Below, in pieces: positions 56,447 through 64,000 of a stretch of 64,000 nucleotides of DNA. The DNA is taken from the NCBI GenBank assembly GCA_904063045.1, contig CAJFCJ010000019.1, positions 1,168,570-1,232,569 of the forward strand. Reading direction: 5' to 3'. Below the pieces are notes generated by a model, which worked only from the letters and a program-made list of their open reading frames with translations, was not told the DNA's origin and made no database searches. A program made the position numbers and the translations under genes. How positions within the stretch are numbered: position 1 is the stretch's first letter; the number at the start of each line of letters is the position of its first letter. The DNA comes from Dimorphilus gyrociliatus. Taxonomy: Eukaryota; Annelida; Polychaeta; Dinophilidae.

Positions 56447-58338
56447 TCACGTGTTAACGGGAGTGTCTTCAGCTATTTGTAGCAGTGTATCAAGTATTTG
56501 CTGTTGTTTTTCCATATATTTTACGTTTGCTTCAATTGCGACTAGTAACATAAAGAATCGATTCAAGGACTTTCTTGACCTGAATTAATTCGTAATTCAT
56601 AATCCGCTTATCGTCGAGCAACAAACACTTACTCTTCATCAACGTCTGGATAGTAGTCGTCAATAGTTTTTCGAATTTTTTCCTCGTCGTCTTGTTCTCC
56701 AGCTGATTATTTTTGTATCAAGCCGGGATTTAGATTTATTGGAAAAAAAAAAGAGAAAAAGGATTAAACGACTTCTAATGTAAACTAGAGTTTACGTTGG
56801 AAATCTGTAGACGAATCGTCGTTGTAGTCTTTTACATCTTCTGAAAGTGTTTCGTCCTTCTGCCAAACGCCTTTAGGTTCCTTACCATTATCTTTTGGAC
56901 TATATAATGATAACTGAAAATTGTCAACAAGTACAGCCACGAAAAGACTAAAAAAAGTGGTCCTTTTGAATAATTCATAGCAATAATAAAAACTTAGTGT
57001 GTATATATACTTTAGAAAAATGAAATATTCTACAACTATGTAAATGAAGAGATATATAATTATATGCCATTTACCTGTTTCAATAGAAATGAGCAATACT
57101 GATTTTAATACTAATTTAATAAAATTAAACGATATTTTCATACTTTTATCCTTTTTAACAATGCTATTTGAAATATTCGACCAATCATCCAAAGTAAGAA
57201 GTTGGAAAAGCGTAAAATGCGCTTTCAATATGTTACCAAAACGCTCTTCGTCGGTATTCGCGTATAACAATCGGCCTATAACTGCAAATATATCTTCAGA
57301 AAACTTGTTAAGGGTATTTCTCTGCTTAATGAATATATTACTAGTGAAAAGAATTGTTATGCAAAGAATCTATATAGAGAGAATGAATCCGTAAAATTAA
57401 GGATACACATAAACAATATAATAATCATTGCAATGGCGCTAATGGATTGAATCGATTGAACTAAAGTAGCCATTACGACTTGTAAATTGGATAAGAATCT
57501 GATGGTCCTCAAAACCCGAACTGCCCTAATGGCTCTGACTGCCCGAAATATCCTTAACAATCGGAATATTGTTGCACCATTAAAATTTGATGTTGACGCA
57601 TAAGCAACCAATAAAATATCAAGCCAATTCGTTAAAACGATAAAAAAATCTATATAAATAAAAATTCATAGTGTAATATAAATATATCTATATCACAAAA
57701 AAATAAATAAGGTATAATAAATTTCATTAAGCGTTCTAACTGGGTTTTTGGTGTTTTTCTTTTTTATTATCGAGCATAATAAATATCTTACCCAACGTAT
57801 TCCATTTTTCCCTAAAGAATCCACACCGCCAAACGTAAACCTTTAGGCATAATTCCCACAAGTAAATCCCTCCGAATACGTGATCAATTCCCTCCAAATA
57901 CCATTTAGCATGTATTTCGAAATCTTCAAAAGTTTGCATAATTAGGATTATTGTATTTAACAGGATAATAACCATGATAAATGAAGAAAATCCGTTAGAT
58001 GTTACTAAATTCAGTATACATGGTCGCCAAGAATTCCAATGAAATAACTCCCTATAAGTTAACTTTTCTTGATTAAATATTGTCGTATTCGACTGGTAAA
58101 AGTTGTTTGTTCTGTGCCAAATTTCTTGATCAGATATTGCATTTTCCTGACTCAGCTTCCCCTCCGGATCAATTTCATTGATTGTTTTATACGATGTTCT
58201 AGAATTTTTCTCTTCTGCGGTTAAAGAATCAACAACAACACCCTTTTTATTCTCCTGATTATTCCCCGCATTAGGTTGTCTATCTAGTCCATCAACAGAT
58301 ACGGATTCATAGTAATCCCATAAACCACGGCCAAACAT
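56447..58338 (-). CDS. CATSPER1: CatSper1-type sperm cation channel subunit
   Basis: Seven exons, phase checked: 57792-58338, 57407-57649, 57144-57293, 57011-57074, 56796-56947, 56633-56702 and 56447-56579, giving 452 residues. One six-helix voltage-gated domain: S1 in exon 1, S2-S3, an arginine-rich S4 in exon 2 (RIFRAVRAIRAVRVLRTIRFL), and a pore with FQLLTLDDWSN, matching the TLDDW of CatSper1. S6 is followed by FLNLFVAVLVDNFQ, as in human FLNLVITVLVDSFQ. CatSper1 is one of four pore subunits of the alkaline-activated Ca2+ channel of the sperm flagellum. The N-terminus (about 115 residues) is short and lacks the long His-rich region of mammals. A coiled tail ends the protein. Confidence 0.9.
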
Positions 58339-60001
58339 GATTATCTCCTATCATACAATGGAATAATATATTCATGGAAAAAACACTTATAAATAGAATA
58401 ATTCGAAAAAGAAGAATATTTTTAAAATTCTTAGAATTAAAAAGTCGAAAATTGTCCAAGCTTCTGGACATTGAAAATAAAAACAATAGTAGGCCTATAA
58501 ATTATGGAACAATATTTTATTCTAATAACAGCGAAGAGTGTTCTGTGTAAAAATTTGTTGCAAAAGGATCAAAATTAACACAAACATATAAAATACTCTC
58601 TAAAGTATATAGTATAAGAGAAATAAAGATCGAAGCATTACGTGAAAAGAAAACAATTGATTATTCTTAAGTTTTTATATTGTTTTTCCTTTAGATTTAC
58701 ATCAAAAACTGTAGAATAATTAAATATAGAATGGGGAAAGGAAGATAGATACAGAAAAGGAGAAAGAGACTGGAAAGAAATAGATAAATAAAAAATATTT
58801 TTAATGAACTAATGAATACATGGAAAGCGTTTGTTGTTCTTTTTTTCCTATTCTATATTTCATTCTAATTACGTCGTATTTCTAATGGAATGTGTATTAA
58901 TTTAATCAATTTTTATGTAGACAAAATATAAGTTTATCAAGTTACGTTAAAAACATCAAATCTGCATTTCCCATTAGGATTTACTTTGTTGTAATAATAG
59001 AACAATTGTAATGTGTTCTTTTTTTTTTTTTGCTTTTAGCGAAAAGAAACTATCCTTATCTAAAATAAAATGTAGTAATAATTTAAAAGAACATAATATC
59101 TCTTCAAATAATTCTCAGTTTTTTTTTCTAGTCTATTTCCTTGGCTGTCTGAATTTAAATAGGTGAAAGAGAGAGAGAGAGAGACGAAGGGAGGTAAGAC
59201 TCTTAAAGAATAAGAACATATACTATAAACAATAGAGGACATCTTAGTATTGTTAATTATTATCATTATTTCAACTATTTTTACATCTCGAAGAGAAATT
59301 GTAGAATGTAATAGGAAAAATGTGGAGATTAGTTTAGGTTTTGTATATATTACATTCACTAGAGGACATTACTCTATGATCTGGGAAAAATTTTTTGTTT
59401 TTCGTTCTACGGAATTTATTTATTATATTCTAAAGAAAACATATTCTATTCCATAATTATCTTTTTTTAATATAAATATGATATTTCAGTGTTAATAATA
59501 GATAGGTTCGTTCGGAAATTGATTTTCGGATATCATTATGTTTCTTTCGTAATTTTAGAAGTGAAAAGAAACGCGCGCTATCTCTATTATACGAGCTGAA
59601 GAAAAATAGCTTATAAAAGACAGATGCTCAGAATTAGAGATATTAATGTTGTATGTTCAAAAAAAAGGAGGAAAATATCCAAGTCCTTGTGTATTAGATT
59701 TGACCAAAGTCTACATAGATTAATTAGTTTCTAAAAAGCTGTTTCATGTTTGATTGTAATAGTCGCCATGTTGATTTTGCCTATTTTGCCTAAATCTAGG
59801 CCTAAAGAGCGGCCCTTGTACAGATTGTCAAGTATTCAATTTCCGATTACATTAATAAATCGATAATTAAATTAAGAAAATCTGTCGGTAAATATTATAA
59901 TAATTTCGTAGCAAACTACTAGCTATATTGTCAATCCTATAATTTTAGCAAGATATAGTAATAATTAGAGCGATAAAACAGTTTATTTCATATAAACAGA
60001 A
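58339..60001. other. Gene-poor 1.7-kb interval
   Basis: Upstream region shared by CatSper1 (left) and COASY (right). It has a GA tract at about 59165-59184 and a T run at 59020-59031. No exon was recognised. Confidence 0.5.
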
Positions 60002-61519
60002 ATGTCTGAAGCACTACTTGTTTTAACTAGACCACTTCACGTTCTACGATATAACACAAGGGAAATATTAAAAACTGCAGCGCAATATGCAAGTAGGGCT
60101 GTTTACATTCACGTGACGAATGATGAACTTCACTCTCCTGTCCCACAAAATGACTCCCTGCGAAGATTTTTAGTCTCGATATATGGCGAAAGCTCTAAAT
60201 ATAAATTGGATGTTCGCTTCCTATTACATAATGTAGGAATTTCGCCACCCCAATCAATTACCCTTGGCTATGGGCAGTACGAAACACTTTTGACAGATTC
60301 TAACGAATCACAAACCGTCGCAAAGTATGCCAAAGAGCACATTCTACAAGCAGCGTCGGCTTTAAATGTCATCAAATTAGAACTTAATACCCAAGTTGAA
60401 CCAGAAAAAGAGGAAGTCTTTAAAACGTACGATAATGTTTGCTTAGGCGGAACTTTCGATAGACTTCACGCTGGACATAAAATTCTATTAAGTTATGGTG
60501 CTATGCAAGCGAAAAAGGGTATTATAGTCGGTGTATCGGACGAGTGCTTAACAAAGAAGAAAGTCCTGAAGGAATTAATTGTGCCAATGGAGCGGCGCAT
60601 GGCTGATGTTAACGAATTCTTAAAGGATGTTCGTCCATCTATTAAAAGAGATTTAAGACAATTGTCGGATCCTTTTGGCCCTGCCATTACAGAAAGTGAT
60701 TTGGATGCGATAGTTGTTAGTGATGAAACAAAGACGGGAGGAGATGCTATTAACCAAAAGAGACGTGAGAAGAATTTATCCATTTTAGACATATCAATTG
60801 TAGACTTAGTTAAAGACGAGATACGGGAAGAGGAAAATGAAGAAGAGAAAATTAGCTCTTCATCTTGTCGAAGGAGGCTGTTAGGGACTCTTTTAAAGCC
60901 TCCTGTCAAATCAGAAGGGAAGCCTTACGTTATTGGTCTGACAGGTAGTATGGCGTCTGGTAAGTCTTCTGTTTGTAAAAGGTTGAAAGGTCTTGGAGCT
61001 CATATTGTTGATTGCGACAAGCTTGGGCATAAAGCCTACTTACCAGGGACTGAGACTATCGAGCTCATAAGAAAACGCTTTGGTGACGACGTAATCGCCA
61101 AAGACGGCACTGTAGATAGAAAGCAACTGGGGGCTAAAGTTTTTGCCGATAAGCAATCGCTCGAGGACTTGAATAAGATTGTCTGGCCTGCTATTCAGAA
61201 ACTTGCACAGGAAGAAATTAAAACTTCAGACAAAGATATTGTAGTTCTAGATGCAGCTGTTCTTTTGGAAGCGAATTGGCATGAAAACACTCACGAAGTT
61301 TGGGTTGTCATCATACCGCAAGAAGAAGCAGTCAAGAGGATAGTAGACAGAAATAAAATTACCGAAGAACAAGCAATTATGCGTCTGGAAAAGCAAATGA
61401 GTAACGCTAAGAGAATAGAGCATGCAAATGTTGTCCTCAGTACACTATGGGAACCCAGTGTGACTCAAAGGCAAGTAGAGAAAGCCTGGAGTCTTTTACA
61501 ACAACGATATAATAAGTAA
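60002..61519 (+). CDS. COASY: Bifunctional coenzyme A synthase (PPAT + DPCK)
   Basis: A complete single-exon protein of 505 residues, close to the human 564. It carries out the last two steps of CoA synthesis: phosphopantetheine adenylyltransferase, then dephospho-CoA kinase. An N-terminal domain (1-145) precedes the nucleotidyltransferase domain, whose signature GGTFDRLHAGH is at residues 149-159, with VSDE near 245. The kinase domain begins near 308 with P-loop GLTGSMASGKSS (312-323), then VDCDKLGHKAY and a C-terminal REV-type segment. Fusion of the two activities is standard in animals. In human cells the protein is on the outer mitochondrial membrane. It is tail-to-tail with golgin-84. 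Confidence 0.97.
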   Translation: MSEALLVLTRPLHVLRYNTREILKTAAQYASRAVYIHVTNDELHSPVPQNDSLRRFLVSIYGESSKYKLDVRFLLHNVGISPPQSITLGYGQYETLLTDSNESQTVAKYAKEHILQAASALNVIKLELNTQVEPEKEEVFKTYDNVCLGGTFDRLHAGHKILLSYGAMQAKKGIIVGVSDECLTKKKVLKELIVPMERRMADVNEFLKDVRPSIKRDLRQLSDPFGPAITESDLDAIVVSDETKTGGDAINQKRREKNLSILDISIVDLVKDEIREEENEEEKISSSSCRRRLLGTLLKPPVKSEGKPYVIGLTGSMASGKSSVCKRLKGLGAHIVDCDKLGHKAYLPGTETIELIRKRFGDDVIAKDGTVDRKQLGAKVFADKQSLEDLNKIVWPAIQKLAQEEIKTSDKDIVVLDAAVLLEANWHENTHEVWVVIIPQEEAVKRIVDRNKITEEQAIMRLEKQMSNAKRIEHANVVLSTLWEPSVTQRQVEKAWSLLQQRYNK

Positions 61520-61695
61520 ATATCTATTTGAAATTGATAACTATTCATTCAAAATTTTTAAATTTGCATTGATGCTAGAAATAATTGATTAATAACATGA
61601 GAAAGACGGACGATCGATATATAATATTCGATTGATAAATACCAAACGACAGTTTGTTTTTTTTTCGTTTAAATATATAAAATAGATACGCTTCC

Positions 61696-63961
61696 TTAAC
61701 CATCTGAAGGTGGATGAGCAGCAGGCAATTTACCATTAAATTCTTTACCGTGAACTTCAGGCTGATAGGTTAATAAGACAACCATTACCCATAAATGTAG
61801 TAGTATCATATAAATAATCACAAACACCCTTGCTATAGGATATCGCCTGAGGAAAACACCAAGTCTTATACTAAAGCGATCTATATTATTAGCAGCTCTT
61901 TTAACTCTTCGGGTAACGTCTCCATCGGCAGGAGATTCTCTCATAAACATTGGTGTCCTCTGTCGAACGTCTTCGTCTTCCATAATATTTATTGTGGCAT
62001 GAGATCTTATATTACTAGCTTGTAATTCCTTATATTGATACTGTAATTATAGTAATTAGATAAAAGTACTTAAAAAGCTTACAAGTTCTCTTTTGTTGTT
62101 ACCTCAAGTCTTTCAAATTGCAGTGATAGCGAGTTTTTTTCAGTACTCAATGCCTCAACCATTGTTTGTTTATGAATTAGACTTTCGGTCAATGCGTGAA
62201 GTCTGTTCTCCAATTCAGCCTCATTTGAATTTGGGGCTGGCCTAGATAAAAGCTGAAAATTGGAAGGAATAGTAATTTTCCATTGGCACAGGAAAGATGT
62301 AAAGAGACCCCTTAATTACCTGCGATCGTAGTTTTTCTACCTCATTCTCTTTTTCTTTTAGTTTTGTTTGTAAAGAAGCTTTCTGCTTTATTAACTCCTC
62401 ACCGGCTAAATCAAGTTGCTGTTTTTGTCGAGAACTCTCATGCTCCAATTCACGGCATTTGCGCTTTTCGCTCTCTAATTCCTCTCGGCAGTGGCTAAGA
62501 TTTTCGTTTACATCTTCAATGTCTGTTGCAAATTGAACTTCAGTATCCTGGAGTTCGGTTCGAAGGGTTTCGATTGTAGCTCTTGTATGTTGTAATTCCT
62601 CTCTTAAGAACTCCTTCTCTTCTGTTAATTCACGGATCTCGCTGGCGGCAATATCCGACTCACCACCATCACCAGATTTTAAACTCTCAATCAATCTCTC
62701 TTTGGATTGTAAAATCCGAGTAGCTTTTTCCTTGTATTCTGTCAATTCTCTTTTTGCATTATCTAAAGAGACTTTAAAATTTTTCAATTGCGAGACGGCA
62801 TCAGATTTTTGAGTTTGTTCTTCTGTAAGGCGCCTTTGAGCAGTGGCTAAAGCTCCCGAGATACTCTGATGTTGATCCTCTAGCTTAGCAATTAAATCAG
62901 TATACTCTCTCTCTTTTTTCTGAAATTCATTCTTTTCACGGTCGGTTGTCCTTTGCACCTCTTCTAAACGATCTTTCACGCTTTCTAAAGCTTGAGATTG
63001 AACACCTGATACGGACGTATGGTCTTGTAAAATTCTGGAGAGCAAAGAGAAGAGTATTTTATAATCAACAAAAAAAAAACAATACTATGAAAAGCTTTTA
63101 TTGTGTCCCTGAGGACGAATTTCTAATGTCCTAAAAACCTTCATTTGACCCTATTGTCTATAGCAAATGTTTTGGCCAAAGCACGTGATCGACACATCTA
63201 CGTGTAAAAGTTAGAATCGAGTCTTAGGAGAAACCATGAAGAGCAAAATTTTGATGGCCACCGAAATTTACAAGCATATCGTAAACAAGCCCTTTTTTGC
63301 AAGGCACGTCGGTTCGTTTACTCACGAAGATTACGGAAATGAACGTCGCCTTATTCAAGTACAAGATGTCAAAATGGAAGTTTTACTCTCAAAAACTGAT
63401 AACCTATTAAAGGAGCATGACTTACATCTGAAAACTGGTTTTCATAAACAGCATAATGATTATATAATCTATCCTCCTCTAAATGAGGAATTTATCAAAG
63501 TTGAGAATTTAATTCTCAACAAAACGTATCAATTTGTCATTACTGGTGTAACATTCATTAAGCACCTTGATACTGACTTCGCTGTAAATATTCACGTTCA
63601 AGCGATAGAAGATACTGAATAGACAACAAGTTTGTTAATTGTGTCAACATATCTTAATACTTGTATGTCTAAATAAAAACGTATTTAAAATAAAAACTAT
63701 TTCTTTAGCGCATCTGTAATATTTTCTTTTTTTGTACAAACCTTGACTTTTCGCCTTGCAGTTCTTCGATTATTTCTTTTTTAGACATTAATGCTTTATC
63801 GTTTTCTTCGAGCCTTACTCTCAGAACAGCTAATTGTGAGTCTTTAGCGTTTAATGCTTCGTTAAAGTCGGTCTCTTTAGATCTTAAATCTCGAAGTGCT
63901 TGGTCGATTTTAGATATTTCGTAATTTTTTTGGTTTATCTGGGATTGCAGTTTTTTTGATT
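61696..63961 (-). CDS. GOLGA5: Golgin-84 (3' part; continues past window)
   Basis: Minus-strand exons 63742-63961, 62320-63034, 62103-62252 and 61696-62040, phases checked for the last three. The 5' end lies beyond the right edge. A long coiled coil ends in a C-terminal membrane anchor: IDRFSIRLGVFLRRYPIARVFVIIYMILLHLWVMVVLL, nearly identical to human golgin-84. Golgin-84 is a Golgi tether that binds Rab1 and captures intra-Golgi COPI vesicles. The intron 63035-63741 contains a complete plus-strand gene. Confidence 0.95.
63181..63190. promoter_or_regulatory. E-box GCACGTGATC upstream of nested gene
   Basis: A CACGTG core at 63182-63187, 49 bases before the ATG of the gene nested in golgin-84, at about the same distance as the UPB1 E-box from its own start. 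Confidence 0.35.
63236..63622 (+). CDS. Small protein nested antisense in golgin-84 intron, unknown family
   Basis: A single-exon frame of 128 residues with its own AATAAA at 63672-63677 and an E-box 49 bases upstream. The protein is soluble, without membrane segments or signal peptide, and alternates short hydrophobic strands (RLIQVQDVKMEVLLS, KTYQFVITGVTFIKHL, FAVNIHVQAIE), so an all-beta fold such as an OB-fold is plausible. I do not recognise a family. The whole gene sits between two golgin-84 exons on the opposite strand. Confidence 0.6.
   Translation: MKSKILMATEIYKHIVNKPFFARHVGSFTHEDYGNERRLIQVQDVKMEVLLSKTDNLLKEHDLHLKTGFHKQHNDYIIYPPLNEEFIKVENLILNKTYQFVITGVTFIKHLDTDFAVNIHVQAIEDTE
63672..63677 (+). 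terminator. Polyadenylation signal AATAAA (nested gene)
   Basis: AATAAA 50 bases after the nested gene's stop, still inside the golgin-84 intron, so the transcript can end before the next golgin-84 exon at 63742. Confidence 0.65.
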
Positions 63962-64000
63962 CTAATTGGAAAACATAGAAAAAAATCTTAATTTTGTTCA

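Noticed and set aside
59060-59456. Short frames on both strands before COASY
   Set aside because: AT-driven composition, overlapping on opposite strands, no domain.
1-64000. Prokaryote-type systems (operons, CRISPR arrays, toxin-antitoxin, phage genes)
   Set aside because: The genes are intron-split animal genes throughout; nothing prokaryotic was seen. The DUF389 gene has many introns and is not contamination.
1-64000. Transposable elements or viral remnants
   Set aside because: No transposase, reverse transcriptase, integrase or capsid-like frame was recognised, and no terminal repeats with target duplications were seen.

Overview
This is a stretch of nuclear DNA from a small-genome invertebrate animal. 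The evidence is spliced genes with mostly 45-80 nt GT-AG introns, AT-rich sequence with many TA and GA microsatellites, and animal-only families (ABLIM, R7-type RGS, STAT, CatSper1, SV2-like transporter, DNAAF11). Retention of CatSper1 and the overall compactness would suit a lophotrochozoan such as a miniature annelid, but that placement is inference. No prokaryotic operon, CRISPR array, rRNA or tRNA gene was seen.

Layout, left half: 1-1.6 kb is microsatellite-rich with no resolved gene. Then come a MIPOL1-like coiled-coil gene (-), an orphan membrane protein (-), GPS2 (-) head-to-head with an ABLIM/UNC-115 gene (+), UPB1 (-), a Rab15-like GTPase (-), and an SV2-like transporter (-) whose 2.8-kb first intron carries a complete antisense multi-pass membrane gene (+). 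SFT2D (-) and LRSAM1 (-) follow, LRSAM1 being head-to-head with a GALNT (+). Next are a bZIP factor (-), a small tail-anchored protein (+), a strongly diverged STAT (+) and an SRSF3-like splicing factor (+).

Layout, right half: FIRRM/C1orf112 homologue (+), DNAAF11 (-) head-to-head with a DUF389 membrane protein (+), a 2-kb gene-poor gap, RPL10A (+), FBXL4 (-) head-to-head with AP4M1 (+), RGS7-type RGS (-) head-to-head with a degenerate vWA protein (+), CatSper1 (-), COASY (+) and golgin-84 (-, running off the right edge). A second complete gene (+) lies antisense inside a golgin-84 intron.

The genes are mainly housekeeping and membrane-trafficking functions: Rab, SFT2, golgin-84, AP-4, LRSAM1, FBXL4 and GALNT. 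Two act in cilia or sperm (DNAAF11, CatSper1). Divergent pairs share promoters of about 130-380 bp that contain recognisable metazoan elements: YY1-like, NRF1-like, E-box/CLEAR-like, CRE and TOP. The points most worth follow-up are the divergent STAT without an N-domain, the animal DUF389 gene, the two nested antisense genes, the twin E-box promoter shared by FBXL4 and AP4M1, and the RPL10A intron with stacked hairpins. Exon joins were worked out by hand from splice signals and phase; where phase was checked the entry says so.
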